Positions 39,594-48,988 of a DNA stretch of 64,000 nucleotides are shown in pieces. Every line of letters begins with the position of its first letter. The stretch's first letter is position 1. The notes below the pieces were generated by a model. It made no database searches and was not told where the DNA came from. It saw only the letters and a program-made list of their open reading frames with translations. This stretch comes from Methylomonas methanica MC09. Its GTDB lineage: Bacteria; Pseudomonadota; Gammaproteobacteria; Methylococcales; Methylomonadaceae. Location of the stretch: NCBI RefSeq assembly GCF_000214665.1, contig NC_015572.1, positions 4,340,001-4,404,000 on the forward strand. Reading direction: 5' to 3'. The position numbers and the translations under genes are program-made.

Positions 39594-41711
39594 ATGCGAT
39601 ACCGACTCCAACTACAGTTAATGCCGTCCTTGTTACTGAGCCTCATGGGCAGTGTAGCGCATGCGCAGCATGACATGGACGACTTAATGGAGTTATCGCC
39701 CGCGCAGCTTGCCGATATTTCGGTCAGCATTGCTTCCGGCACCCTGAAAAGCCTATCCCACTCCGCAGCCGTAACCAGCGTCATCACCGCGGAACAAATC
39801 AAGGCCATGGGCGCCACCGAACTGCATGAAATCCTTGAAACCGTGCCCGGCATGCACGTCACCATCCAGCCGGTCACCAATGATTACAATTACAGTATGC
39901 GCGGCATTCGCAATGACGCGAATGCCGAGGTGTTATTAATGATGAACGGCACCCGCTTTTCTGTACCCTATCAAGGCACCCATATGGCCGGCATGATCAT
40001 ACCGGTTCAGAATATTCAGAGGATTGAAGTGATTCGGGGGCCAGGATCCGCATTGTATGGCGCAGATGCCTTTGCCGGAGTTATCAATATCGTCACCAAA
40101 AAAGCCGCGGACTTGGACGGTGTCACCCTCGGTGCAAGAGGCGGCAACGCGGACACCAAAAGCAGTTGGGGGCAATATGGTGGACAATGGCAAGGTTGGG
40201 ATATCGCGGCCAGTTTGCAATATAGCCATAATGGTGTTGACCCCGACCGGGTTATTCAGGCGGACGCCCTGACAGGTACCGGGTTTTCCTCGGCACCCGG
40301 CCCCATGCAAACCCAGAACGAGCGCTGGAATGGTCATCTGAATTTGCAACGCAAACATTGGGATTTGAGTTTTTGGGCCTTTAACGAAGCGGATGCCGGC
40401 TTTCGCGCGGGTACGGCCGGCGCGTTGGATAACAAAGGCCGATTAAATGGCAGCAACTACTTAGCGGATGTGCGCTATTCGACCGAAGACGATTTACCGA
40501 ACTGGGAATTACAACCGCATGCCAGCTTTTTGCATACCGATGTCAACGCCAATATATACAATACCCCGCCCGGCTCTGTCTTGCCCATAGACGCCAACGG
40601 CAACGCCACCAATCAGGCCGCGCTAACCAAGGGCTTAGTGACTTTTCCCGAGGGCATGCGTTTTAATACCGGCATCAAAAACACAGTCGCCAATTTCGAA
40701 CTTACCAGCATTTACAAAGGTTTTACCGATCATTTAATCCGAGTGGTTTCAGGCTTCCGTTACGAAGAATTGAATACCCGGGAGGCTCGAAATTCCGGCG
40801 CTGGAATATTGGATGTCCCGGTTCTTCCTAGCACTGCGGGCGGCCTACAAAACCTAACCGGCACGCCCTTTACCTTTCTCGGCGACCACCACCGGGACAT
40901 TTGGTCCATGGCCCTACAAGATGAATGGCAGGTGGCTGAAGACTGGCATTTGACCACCGGCTTACGTTATGACCACTATTCAGATTTCGGCAGCACCTGG
41001 AATCCGCGAGCGGCATTGATTTGGGACATCAACCCCAGACTTACCGGCAAAGTCCTGTACGGGCAGGCCTATCGTGCCCCGAGCTTTTTAGAGCAATATC
41101 AGCAAAACAGTGCGTTGTTTACCGGCAACCCTAGCTTGAAACCCGAAACCATAGAAACAACCGAACTTGCCTTCGACTATCGGCCGACAAACAACCTGAG
41201 AACCACACTGAATCTATTCCATTATGAGATCAGAGACTTAATCGGCGTTGAATTGGTCGCGCCTATAACAGCAGCGAATACTTCGGGCCAACAAGCGTAC
41301 GGCAGTGAATTCGAATGGGATTGGAAGTTTCTCCCCGAATGGACTTTGCGGGGGAATTATGCTTGGCAATATGCCCGTAACCAAAATGATTCGAGCCGCG
41401 TCAGTAACGTGCCGGAACACCATGTATACAGCGCATTGGCTTGGAACTTCCTGCCCAGATGGCAAATTCAAACTCAAATCAATTGGGTTGGTCACCGTGT
41501 GAGTAGTCCTGGCGATAGCAGAACCTTGCCGGATTACGAAACGATAGACCTAACCCTCAACGCTAAACGCTTGTTTGGACATCTGGATTTAACGGCATCG
41601 GCACGCAATTTATTCGATAGTCATGGCCGGGAAGCGGCGGTGATCAGTTATCCGAATAATCTTCCGATACCCGGTCAAAGCTTTTACTTCGAAGCTTCAA
41701 TACACTTTTAA
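39594..41711 (+). CDS. TonB-dependent outer membrane receptor
   Basis: This is a roughly 705-residue outer-membrane receptor. A signal peptide ends near VAHAQ. A plug domain (about 50-165) has SVITAEQIKAMGATELHEILETVPG and RIEVIRGPGSALYGADAFAGVINIVTK. A 22-strand barrel follows and ends in an aromatic Phe (QSFYFEASIHF). It overlaps the GGDEF-EAL gene: an ATG at 39594 is preceded by TGAG, and a TTG 12 bases earlier would also work. The ligand is unknown; siderophore, cobalamin or a metal chelate are all possible. The operon context suggests a receptor-to-c-di-GMP link. Confidence 0.9.
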   Translation: MRYRLQLQLMPSLLLSLMGSVAHAQHDMDDLMELSPAQLADISVSIASGTLKSLSHSAAVTSVITAEQIKAMGATELHEILETVPGMHVTIQPVTNDYNYSMRGIRNDANAEVLLMMNGTRFSVPYQGTHMAGMIIPVQNIQRIEVIRGPGSALYGADAFAGVINIVTKKAADLDGVTLGARGGNADTKSSWGQYGGQWQGWDIAASLQYSHNGVDPDRVIQADALTGTGFSSAPGPMQTQNERWNGHLNLQRKHWDLSFWAFNEADAGFRAGTAGALDNKGRLNGSNYLADVRYSTEDDLPNWELQPHASFLHTDVNANIYNTPPGSVLPIDANGNATNQAALTKGLVTFPEGMRFNTGIKNTVANFELTSIYKGFTDHLIRVVSGFRYEELNTREARNSGAGILDVPVLPSTAGGLQNLTGTPFTFLGDHHRDIWSMALQDEWQVAEDWHLTTGLRYDHYSDFGSTWNPRAALIWDINPRLTGKVLYGQAYRAPSFLEQYQQNSALFTGNPSLKPETIETTELAFDYRPTNNLRTTLNLFHYEIRDLIGVELVAPITAANTSGQQAYGSEFEWDWKFLPEWTLRGNYAWQYARNQNDSSRVSNVPEHHVYSALAWNFLPRWQIQTQINWVGHRVSSPGDSRTLPDYETIDLTLNAKRLFGHLDLTASARNLFDSHGREAAVISYPNNLPIPGQSFYFEASIHF

Positions 41712-41721
41712 AGCTGTATTG

Positions 41722-42129
41722 TTATAACATCAACTGTCGGATGGCATCCAATAAACTGGCGACCATCCGTCTACTCACCCAAGCTTCACCACGGTTAATA
41801 GCCTGAACCAGCCGGACGCTGTAATACCGCAAATCCTGCAATTCCTGGTAGCCTTTGGCACCGGACAACAAACAACGTAGCACACAGTCTTGAGACGCTT
41901 GCTCCCCTATAACGATCAAGCTGGTTGAAGGCAATGTCTTAACCACCTGACGAATATAATCCTGAGTCTGTTCACCGCACACTGCATAACTTAGAAAAAC
42001 CAGCTCCGGCCGCATTTGTTCCAAGACATTCAGTGCCTGAATTTCATCAATCCGGCTCTCCAAATCCGCTTCAACTTCGGCCAAACAAGCCGAAATTTGT
42101 CCGCTATCATCAATTACAAGAATTTTCAT
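41722..42129 (-). CDS. Degenerate receiver-domain protein (pseudo-receiver)
   Basis: The 135-residue protein looks like the receiver half of a NarL-type response regulator. The start MKILVIDDSG keeps the acidic pair D7-D8 and GAKGY keeps the Lys, but the phospho-acceptor position (PELVFLSYAV) is Ser47 instead of Asp. It ends just after the linker (NRGEAWVSRRMVASLLDAI), where full-length NarL members continue into a helix-turn-helix; here the output domain is absent. No second ORF fragment carrying the missing domain is visible. It may be a phosphorylation-independent partner or a decaying gene. Confidence 0.75.
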   Translation of the reverse strand: MKILVIDDSGQISACLAEVEADLESRIDEIQALNVLEQMRPELVFLSYAVCGEQTQDYIRQVVKTLPSTSLIVIGEQASQDCVLRCLLSGAKGYQELQDLRYYSVRLVQAINRGEAWVSRRMVASLLDAIRQLML

Positions 42130-42219
42130 TCTAGGTTCAAGGTAAAACCCGAGCGTTATAGACTCATCGTAAAAAAAGGAAACCCAATATTACTCAATCT
42201 GATCAAATATTAAGACAGA

Positions 42220-42996
42220 CTAGTGATTCGAGACATCAATAAAACCGTGCAATCCACGTTTTGACTCAACAGCCAACCAGTTGGCTAAGTATTGCAGCTC
42301 TACTGTTTTTTGCAATTCATCCAGACTTTTTTTATTTTTTAGCAACCGAAATGCGTTAGATAACACTTTGTAATTCTCCCCCACAATCCCTGCTCGCCTT
42401 AACCCGACGATATTTAGCCGATAGTGTTTGGCCGGCCTGCCGCCTATGAGCATAAACGGAATGACATCCATATTAATACCGGTAGTTCCCTGCACGATCG
42501 CATAGGAACCAATCCGGCAGAACTGATGAACAACCACTGCACCACCCATAAAGACATTATTGCCGACCTCCACATGGCCGCCAATCGCTACATTATTGGC
42601 AAAAATAGTATTGTCGCCCACGCTGCAGTCATGCGCAACGTGGCTATTGTTCATGAAGTAACAACCCGAACCTATTTTGGTCGCCCCAGAAGCCTTGGTA
42701 GCCCGATGCGCGGTAAAACCTTCCCTGAAGGCGTTATTGTTTCCGATTTCCAACCGGGATTCGGTTTGCGGATCAAAGCCCAAATCTTGCGGCAGTCCAC
42801 CTAAAACCGCATGCGGATGCAAAACATTCCCTTCGCCCATTTTTACCCGGCCGTGCACAATTGCATGGGCGCCAATCCGGCAATTTGCGCCAACCACGGC
42901 TCCGTCCTCAATAACAGCAAATGGCCCTACCGCTACGTTGTCAGCCAATTGAGCATCGGCCCCCACATACGCTAAAGGATGAATAAGATTTGGCAT
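42220..42996 (-). CDS. lpxA: LpxA-like acyl-ACP:UDP-GlcNAc O-acyltransferase
   Basis: LpxA starts lipid A synthesis by 3-O-acylation of UDP-GlcNAc. The 258 residues start PNLIHPLAYVGADAQL, a left-handed beta-helix of hexapeptide repeats, with the catalytic His region VAIGGHVEVGN and SHVAHDCSVGD, then a C-terminal helical bundle (LRRAGIVGENYKVLSNAFRLL). It stands alone, 3 bases after xerD, not in lpxD-fabZ-lpxA-lpxB. The segment GINMDVIPFMLIGGRPAKHY is unlike the enteric one as I remember it, so a paralogue with a different acceptor is possible. Confidence 0.85.
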   Translation of the reverse strand: MPNLIHPLAYVGADAQLADNVAVGPFAVIEDGAVVGANCRIGAHAIVHGRVKMGEGNVLHPHAVLGGLPQDLGFDPQTESRLEIGNNNAFREGFTAHRATKASGATKIGSGCYFMNNSHVAHDCSVGDNTIFANNVAIGGHVEVGNNVFMGGAVVVHQFCRIGSYAIVQGTTGINMDVIPFMLIGGRPAKHYRLNIVGLRRAGIVGENYKVLSNAFRLLKNKKSLDELQKTVELQYLANWLAVESKRGLHGFIDVSNH

Positions 42997-42999
42997 GAA

Positions 43000-43887
43000 C
43001 TATCCCCTGGGATGAAATTTTGTATGTAATTCTTTTAGGCGATGCTGCGCAATATGGGTATAAATTTGGGTGGTCGACAAATCAGAATGTCCCAATAACA
43101 GCTGCACCACCCTTAAATCAGCGCCGTGATTCAGCAGATGGGTGGCGAACGCATGCCTTAAGGTATGCGGAGAAAGATGCTTCTCAATGCCGGCTTGTTT
43201 AGCGTAACGTTTGATAACGTGCCAGAACGCCTGGCGGGTCATGCAACTGCCGCGAGTAGTGACAAACACGTAATCGCTTTGCCTGTTACCTAAAATATCC
43301 TGCCGGGCACCCGCCAAGTAATGCTCCATCCATGTCATAGCTTCTTCGCCGACCGGCACTAATCGTTCCTTTTCGCCTTTGCCGGTAATGCGTATACAGC
43401 CCTGCCGAAAATTGACCTGTTGAAAGGTGATTTCCACCAATTCCGAGACCCTAAGGCCAGCAGCATACAACAACTCCAACATGGTGCGATCCCTAAATCC
43501 TAAAGGATGTACCGTTTCCGGGCTTTGTAACAATCTCTCAACATCGGCCTCCGACAACGAATCCGGTAAAAGCCGGCCGACATGGGGAGCGTCGATTAAT
43601 TGCGTCGGGTCTGTATCGATCTGATTCTCACGTACCCAATAACCGTAAAAGCGCCGTAAAGTGGATAACATTCGGGCAGAAGAGCGGCTGCTATTTCCTT
43701 GAGTTTGCCTATACAGCAAAAAACGCGAGATATCGCTTTCGCAGACATCCATAAGCCCTTGATTTTTAAGCCATCGATCGAACTGGGTCAAATCGCTGCC
43801 GTAGGCTGCCAAGGTGTTATCGCTCAGCCCAAACTCTAACCATAAGGCATTTAAAAAAATTTCAATACGTTTGGCCGAACCGCTCAC
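43000..43887 (-). CDS. xerD: Site-specific tyrosine recombinase XerD
   Basis: XerC/XerD resolve chromosome dimers at dif. The 295 residues have the core-binding N-terminal domain and the catalytic R-K-H-R-H-Y set in GLRVSELVEI, GKGEKERLVPVG, HTLRHAFATHLLNHGADLR and LGHSDLSTTQIYTHI. XerD is favoured over XerC by AFATHLLNHGADLRVVQ and overall length. The start overlaps the ogt stop by 4 bases. Confidence 0.92.
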   Translation of the reverse strand: MSGSAKRIEIFLNALWLEFGLSDNTLAAYGSDLTQFDRWLKNQGLMDVCESDISRFLLYRQTQGNSSRSSARMLSTLRRFYGYWVRENQIDTDPTQLIDAPHVGRLLPDSLSEADVERLLQSPETVHPLGFRDRTMLELLYAAGLRVSELVEITFQQVNFRQGCIRITGKGEKERLVPVGEEAMTWMEHYLAGARQDILGNRQSDYVFVTTRGSCMTRQAFWHVIKRYAKQAGIEKHLSPHTLRHAFATHLLNHGADLRVVQLLLGHSDLSTTQIYTHIAQHRLKELHTKFHPRG

Positions 43888-44393
43888 TTGGCAGACTCGA
43901 ACATACCGCGTTCATAGGCTAAGAGGCGGTGCTTCAGCGCCACCATTTCACCTTTGCTTTGCCCCATAAAACCACCAATTCCGTTTTTTGCCACCACTCG
44001 ATGACAGGGAATAATACCGGCATAAGGATTATTTTTACAGGCCTGCGCCACGGCTCGAGGTCCGGACCCCATTTTAAACGCTAATGCCGAATAGCTTAGT
44101 ACCTCTCCGAAAGGAATCTCCAATAACGCTTGCCAAATCTTTTGACTATACGGAGTACCTTGCGATAAAAGCCGCACTTCGAGCGAATTACCGCCGGGAT
44201 TTAACAAATAGGCTTGTACTTGTTTAGTAAAAACCGACTGATCCGCCGAACTTTGAGCGATAGGCAATTGCCATGAAGCATCGACAATGACCTCGCCGAC
44301 GCAGCTTAATACCAATTCAGCATTTAGCACGGCGATTCTTTGTTTTGTAAGCTCACCAACCACATCATTTTGCCAAACAATCTGCATCGGCAT
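43884..44393 (-). CDS. ogt: Methylated-DNA-[protein]-cysteine S-methyltransferase
   Basis: This suicide DNA-repair protein removes methyl groups from O6-methylguanine. The 169 residues have the acceptor Cys C130 in IIPCHRVVAKNGIGGFMG. An N-terminal RNase H-like half and the helix-turn-helix IPFGEVLSYSALAFKMG complete it. It is cotranscribed with xerD (4-base overlap) and lies just after the rplS operon terminator. Confidence 0.94.
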   Translation of the reverse strand: MPMQIVWQNDVVGELTKQRIAVLNAELVLSCVGEVIVDASWQLPIAQSSADQSVFTKQVQAYLLNPGGNSLEVRLLSQGTPYSQKIWQALLEIPFGEVLSYSALAFKMGSGPRAVAQACKNNPYAGIIPCHRVVAKNGIGGFMGQSKGEMVALKHRLLAYERGMFESAK

Positions 44394-44413
44394 CGCCCCT
44401 CCAAATCACGGAC

Positions 44414-44442
44414 AAAAAAAAGGCAGCTAACCGCCGCCTTTT
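44414..44442 (-). terminator. Terminator after the rpsP-rimM-trmD-rplS operon
   Basis: On the minus strand a 10-bp stem AAAAGGCGGC/GCTGCCTTTT (one G-T pair) with loop GGTTA is followed by TTT. It lies 44 bases after the rplS stop. Confidence 0.85.
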
Positions 44443-44485
44443 CTTGACTGATTCGTCATTCGCACGAATCCGCTTTGGCCTTAAA

Positions 44486-44833
44486 TCACGATAACTTTTC
44501 TTTGATCCGTGCCGCTTTACCGGTCAAATCACGCAAATAATACAATTTTGCACGGCGTACATCGCCTCGGCGTTTAACTTCGATGGCGCCCACAGAAGGG
44601 CTGTGTGTTTGGAATACGCGTTCCACGCCAACACCGTGAGAAATTTTTCTAACGGTAAACGCTGAGTTCAAACCACGGTTACGTTTGGCAATGACAATAC
44701 CTTCAAAGGCCTGCAGCCTTTCCCGAGTGCCTTCAACTACTCGCACTTGTACGACAACAGTGTCGCCTGGTCCAAATGCCGGCACGTCTTTTTTCAGCTG
44801 AGCTGCTTCCAATTCTTCAATAATTTTACTCAT
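44486..44833 (-). CDS. rplS: 50S ribosomal protein L19
   Basis: L19 sits at the 30S-50S interface. The 115 residues start [18 protein letters not shown] and contain [23 protein letters not shown] and [26 protein letters not shown] use the ATG at 44833, two codons inside the longest frame. Its start lies within 8 bases of the trmD stop, a normal coupling. Confidence 0.97.
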   Translation of the reverse strand: MSKIIEELEAAQLKKDVPAFGPGDTVVVQVRVVEGTRERLQAFEGIVIAKRNRGLNSAFTVRKISHGVGVERVFQTHSPSVGAIEVKRRGDVRRAKLYYLRDLTGKAARIKEKLS

Positions 44834-45587
44834 TACCACACCCTAATTTATCAACTTCAGTTTTAAATTCACTCAGCAAAGCTTGTTGCTCTGCGGTTAA
44901 TTGTATTTTTTCCAGCAAATCCGGCCGCCGTAACCAAGTCCGTCCCAAAGACTGCTTAATCCTCCAGCGTCTGATGGCCGCATGATTACCGCCCTTCAAC
45001 ACCTCCGGCACACCACCCAACTCGCTTCGCTCAGGCCGGGTATAGTGTGGACAGTCCAGCAATCCATCGTAGTGCGAGTCCTGCTTAGCGGAGTCTTCAT
45101 CCCCCAACACGCCCGGAATCAAACGGGTTACCGCATCGACTATGATTAATGCCGCCAATTCGCCGCCACTAATCACATAATCTCCCAAAGACCATTCTTC
45201 ATCGCACACCTGCTCGATGAAGCGTTCATCTATACCTTCGTATCGGCCAGCAATCAAAATCACCTGTTCGGATTCGCTGACTTCCTGCAACATTTGCTGA
45301 GAAATCAATTTGCCTTGAGGACTTAAACAAATCACCCGTCGCTGGTCAGTATGTACTTCCAATTTGGCGGCATTAACGGCATCCAACAAGGGCTGGTATT
45401 TCATTACCATCCCCGGACCTCCGCCGTAAGGCCGGTCATCTACCGTTTTATGTCTATCAGCCGTGAAATCGCGAGGATTCCAAACCCTAAGATCGACCAG
45501 GCCGTTATCAATCGCTTTACCGGTAACACCGTAACCAGCGGCATCCTTAACCATGTCCGGAAACAGACTAACGATGTCAAAACGCAT
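44826..45587 (-). CDS. trmD: tRNA (guanine-N1-)-methyltransferase TrmD
   Basis: This SPOUT enzyme makes m1G37 in tRNAs and prevents frameshifting. The 253 residues begin [12 protein letters not shown]; the knot region has [17 protein letters not shown] and [20 protein letters not shown], and [20 protein letters not shown] motifs ([13 protein letters not shown]) are intact. It is third in the rpsP-rimM-trmD-rplS operon. Confidence 0.97.
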   Translation of the reverse strand: MRFDIVSLFPDMVKDAAGYGVTGKAIDNGLVDLRVWNPRDFTADRHKTVDDRPYGGGPGMVMKYQPLLDAVNAAKLEVHTDQRRVICLSPQGKLISQQMLQEVSESEQVILIAGRYEGIDERFIEQVCDEEWSLGDYVISGGELAALIIVDAVTRLIPGVLGDEDSAKQDSHYDGLLDCPHYTRPERSELGGVPEVLKGGNHAAIRRWRIKQSLGRTWLRRPDLLEKIQLTAEQQALLSEFKTEVDKLGCGNE

Positions 45588-45593
45588 GCGGTA

Positions 45594-46103
45594 TTAAAAA
45601 TCCGGATCCCAATCAACAATCACCAAACCGGCATCTAAATCAATGTTCAACACGGTGTGCTGTTGCAAAAATGGAATTAATCGTTCCGTCTCACCGTCCA
45701 CTACCACCAACACATCGTTGGCACCGGTTTCCAGCAGATGGTCGATCACGCCAAGCGCCATACCTTCTTGCGTTTCGACTTTTAGTCCAACCAAATCCAC
45801 CCAGTAGAATTCACCCGGCTTTGGTTTCGGCAACTGTTGCTTGCTGATAAAAATTTTCCAACCCATCAGCGCCAGCGCAGAATCGCGATCAGTGACTCCC
45901 TCCAACTCCGCAACAACGGTATTACCCTGCCGCTGCCCGCCGGTCACCTTGATTTCCCTGGTTTGATTATTTTTCTGCAATATCCATGGCGAATATCGCA
46001 AAATGTTCTCACGTGGATCGGTAAATGAAAATACTTTTACCAAGCCCTTTACACCAAAAACGCCGGAAACTTCTCCAGCGTTTAGAAAATCACTACTTGG
46101 CAA
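45594..46103 (-). CDS. rimM: Ribosome maturation factor RimM
   Basis: RimM helps mature the head of the 30S subunit, binding S19. The 169 residues have an N-terminal barrel (GEVSGVFGVKGLVKVFSFTDP) and a PRC barrel (PGEFYWVDLVGLKV, LLETGANDVLVV, LIPFLQQHTVLNID). It lies 5 bases after rpsP and 6 bases before trmD. Confidence 0.96.
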   Translation of the reverse strand: MPSSDFLNAGEVSGVFGVKGLVKVFSFTDPRENILRYSPWILQKNNQTREIKVTGGQRQGNTVVAELEGVTDRDSALALMGWKIFISKQQLPKPKPGEFYWVDLVGLKVETQEGMALGVIDHLLETGANDVLVVVDGETERLIPFLQQHTVLNIDLDAGLVIVDWDPDF

Positions 46104-46108
46104 ATTGC

Positions 46109-46360
46109 TTAAGCCGCAGCTTTGCCGGCGTCTTTGATCAATCTTGCAACGCGATCGGAAGGCTGAGCGCCATTGGACTGCCAGTATTGAATACGCTCGG
46201 CATCCAAAACCAATCTTTGCTCGCCACCGCGCGCCAAAGGATTGAAGAAACCCAAACGCTCGATATAACGACCATCGCGGCTGTTTCTGCTATCAGTAAC
46301 TACGACGTGATAAAAGGGACGATTTTTGGCGCCACCTCTGGACAAACGAATGCTTACCAT
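46109..46360 (-). CDS. rpsP: 30S ribosomal protein S16
   Basis: This is an 83-residue ribosomal protein starting [20 protein letters not shown], with [14 protein letters not shown] as in other S16. It is first in the operon and follows ffh after 75 bases on the same strand, as in many gammaproteobacteria. Confidence 0.97.
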   Translation of the reverse strand: MVSIRLSRGGAKNRPFYHVVVTDSRNSRDGRYIERLGFFNPLARGGEQRLVLDAERIQYWQSNGAQPSDRVARLIKDAGKAAA

Positions 46361-46435
46361 TTGAATACCTTGAACATTGAATCAAAATTTAATTGAACTA
46401 TTTTACGCGATTTTCCACAGAAAGAAAGTAAAAAA

Positions 46436-47791
46436 TTACATTCTCATGCCGCGCATATTGCTTTTCAAGCCGCGCACCATATTGGCAACGTTCCCTTTGC
46501 TGAATTTTTTCATCATTTTTTCCATCATTTTGTGCTGCTTCAATATGCGGTTGACATCGTGCAGATCTTGACCGCAACCGTTTGCAATACGCTGCTTACG
46601 GCTACCCTTAATCAGATCCGGAAACTTTCTTTCCTGCGGTGTCATCGAGTTGATTACTGCGATTTGCCTGGCCAAATCCTTGTCATTCACTTTATCTTTG
46701 ACTTCTTTAGGCACATTCCCCATGCCCGGCAATTTATCCAACATGGCGCTTACCCCCCCCATGTTTTGCATTTGCAGCAACTGCTCCTTCAAATCGTTTA
46801 GATCAAAACTCCTACCTTTCTGAATTTTTTTGGCCAGCTGCTCGGCCTTTTTTTTGTCTACCTTATCTTCGATATCTTCGATCAGCGACAGCACGTCACC
46901 CATACCCAGGATACGCGACGCCAGACGATCGGGATAAAACGGCTCCAATGCGTCGGTCTTTTCGCCCACACCTATGAACTTGATCGGCTTGCCGGTAATA
47001 TGCCGAATCGATAACGCTGCCCCGCCCCTGGCATCGCCATCGGCTTTCGTTAAAACCACGCCGGTAAGCGGCAAGGCATCATGAAAGGCTTTGGCCGTAT
47101 TAGCCGCGTCCTGACCGGTCATACTGTCGACCACAAACAAAGTCTCGATCGGCTTGATCGCGGCATGCAGCACCTTAATTTCCGACATCATTTCCTCATC
47201 GACGTGCAGACGCCCCGCCGTATCGACGATTAATACGTCGATAAATTGACGTTTGGCGGCATCCACAGCGCGATTGACGATATCGACAGGATTTTCCGAC
47301 GCGTCACTTTCAAAGAAACGCAACCCGACGTCATCCGCCAGGGTTTGCAACTGCTTAATCGCCGCTGGACGATAGACGTCGACACTAACCACGCCGACTT
47401 TCTTCTTTTTCTTTTCTTTTAAGTGCCGGCCTAGTTTTGCCACTGTGGTGGTTTTACCAGCACCTTGCAGCCCCGCCATCAATACAATGGCCGGCGGCTG
47501 AGTGCGCAAATTCAATTCTTCATTAGCCGACCCCATGACTTTTACAAGTTCGGCTTGCACTACCTTTATCATCGCCTGCCCGGGCGATAAGCTGGATTGG
47601 ACTTCTTGTCCCAGGGCTCGTTCGGTAACCTGCTCAATAAAGTCAGTCACCACCGGCAGTGCCACATCCGCCTCCAGCAACGCCATGCGCACATCGCGCA
47701 TCGCATCTTGAATATTTGCCTCGGTCAGACGGCCTTGGCCTTTAAGTTTTTTGAGAGTACCGCTCAGGCGGTCGGTTAAATTATCAAACAT
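46436..47791 (-). CDS. ffh: Signal recognition particle protein Ffh
   Basis: This SRP54 GTPase, with 4.5S RNA, delivers inner-membrane proteins to FtsY. The 451 residues have an N domain, a G domain (GLQGAGKTTTVAKL, DTAGRLHVDEEMM, TKADGDARGG), and a Met-rich M domain that ends in MRGMRM. Its start is divergent from the CcsA-like gene. Confidence 0.97.
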   Translation of the reverse strand: MFDNLTDRLSGTLKKLKGQGRLTEANIQDAMRDVRMALLEADVALPVVTDFIEQVTERALGQEVQSSLSPGQAMIKVVQAELVKVMGSANEELNLRTQPPAIVLMAGLQGAGKTTTVAKLGRHLKEKKKKKVGVVSVDVYRPAAIKQLQTLADDVGLRFFESDASENPVDIVNRAVDAAKRQFIDVLIVDTAGRLHVDEEMMSEIKVLHAAIKPIETLFVVDSMTGQDAANTAKAFHDALPLTGVVLTKADGDARGGAALSIRHITGKPIKFIGVGEKTDALEPFYPDRLASRILGMGDVLSLIEDIEDKVDKKKAEQLAKKIQKGRSFDLNDLKEQLLQMQNMGGVSAMLDKLPGMGNVPKEVKDKVNDKDLARQIAVINSMTPQERKFPDLIKGSRKQRIANGCGQDLHDVNRILKQHKMMEKMMKKFSKGNVANMVRGLKSNMRGMRM

Positions 47792-47920
47792 ATCTGCGTC
47801 TTTGATTTTCTATGATTGAGGCTGACACGTACTAACACGAAACAGGTTAGAACAATCCGATCGCATAGTTTAACATAAGCCTTTCGCAACGCCTTTTTGA
47901 TTATTTCCAACAACACAGCC

Positions 47921-48721
47921 ATGAACAGCATTATTGTCGGCAGCCTTTCGGTTTTAAGTTATACCATCGCCTCGATACTGATTTTTAGGGAATTAATCAC
48001 CCGTTGCGAACAACACCGCAATTCCATTCGCTTGGCATGGTCGGGGGCGATATTGCACGGAATTTATATCAGCCAAATTTTTCAGCGGTTTAACGGCTTT
48101 AATTTCAGCTTTTTTAATGCCGCCGCGCTGGTGGCGCTATTTATCGTCTTGCTATTGTTAATCGCGGCATTAGACAAACCAGTCGAAAAACTTGGCATTG
48201 CCATTTTTCCATTGGCGGGGGTACTACTCGGCTTAGACATGGTTTTTCCTGAAAAAAACCATCCCATCTCTACGCAAAACTGGGAAATGACTATTCACAT
48301 CCTGTCATCGATCACCGCGTTTAGCCTACTGAATATCGCCGCGTTACAAGCCATACTTCTCGCCATACAGGATCAACAACTCAGAAGCCACAACCCTCAA
48401 CGCCTGATAACCGCCTTGCCGCCCTTGCAGGCAATGGAAACACTGTTATTTCAAATGATAGGGGTAGGCTTGTTCTTTTTAACCGTTTCGTTGTTAAGCG
48501 GGTTTTTCTTCATAGAAGACTTATTTGCCCAGCATCTTGTACACAAAACAGTCCTTTCGATAATCGCCTGGATCATATTTTCAAGCTTATTACTGGGAAG
48601 AATGCGCTATGGCTGGCGAGGAAACACAGCGATACAATGGACACTGATCGGCTTTGTGCTGTTGTTGCTGGCCTATTTTGGCAGCAAACTGGTATTGGAA
48701 TTTATTCTGAATCGGATCTAA
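47921..48721 (+). CDS. CcsA/YpjD-type cytochrome c assembly family membrane protein
   Basis: This is a 266-residue inner-membrane protein with about eight hydrophobic segments, of the CcsA/ResC family (YpjD-like, next to ffh as in many proteobacteria). Conserved features include the ILHGIYISQIF region, WEMTIHILSSITAFSLLNIA and HKTVLSIIAWIIFSSLL, whose His residues could bind heme. The ATG at 47921 is preferred over a TTG 8 codons earlier. It may act in heme or metal handling; its role outside System II is not established. Confidence 0.85.
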   Translation: MNSIIVGSLSVLSYTIASILIFRELITRCEQHRNSIRLAWSGAILHGIYISQIFQRFNGFNFSFFNAAALVALFIVLLLLIAALDKPVEKLGIAIFPLAGVLLGLDMVFPEKNHPISTQNWEMTIHILSSITAFSLLNIAALQAILLAIQDQQLRSHNPQRLITALPPLQAMETLLFQMIGVGLFFLTVSLLSGFFFIEDLFAQHLVHKTVLSIIAWIIFSSLLLGRMRYGWRGNTAIQWTLIGFVLLLLAYFGSKLVLEFILNRI

Positions 48722-48724
48722 AAA

Positions 48725-48925
48725 TCAAACTCGGACATCGACTTTACCCGAGGCACTGATGTTAGCCGCACTTTCTATCAGCTTAAGTGCCGCTTCGCCC
48801 TGCATTTTCTCTTGGTCCTGGGCCTTTTTTACCAGGCTTACATCAAGATCCTGCCTTGCAGACGCTTTTTTCAAGAATGCCGCGATTAATGCCGACGCAT
48901 TTCCACCGGATACCGAGCCAACCAT
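48725..48925 (-). CDS. YjfB-family putative motility protein
   Basis: This is a 66-residue protein matching small YjfB-type proteins by length and layout: ASALIAAFLKKASARQDLDV, LVKKAQDQEKMQGEAALKLIESA and a Val-rich end. Such proteins often sit beside flagellar genes, but their function is unknown. It is convergent with the CcsA-like gene, with only 3 bases between their stop codons, and lies 63 bases downstream of the Maf glycosyltransferase gene. Confidence 0.7.
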   Translation of the reverse strand: MVGSVSGGNASALIAAFLKKASARQDLDVSLVKKAQDQEKMQGEAALKLIESAANISASGKVDVRV

Positions 48926-48988
48926 AGACTATCTCCTGATTCAATAACACCCATAATCGATATCGACACATCCAAAGTAAGCTTTAAT

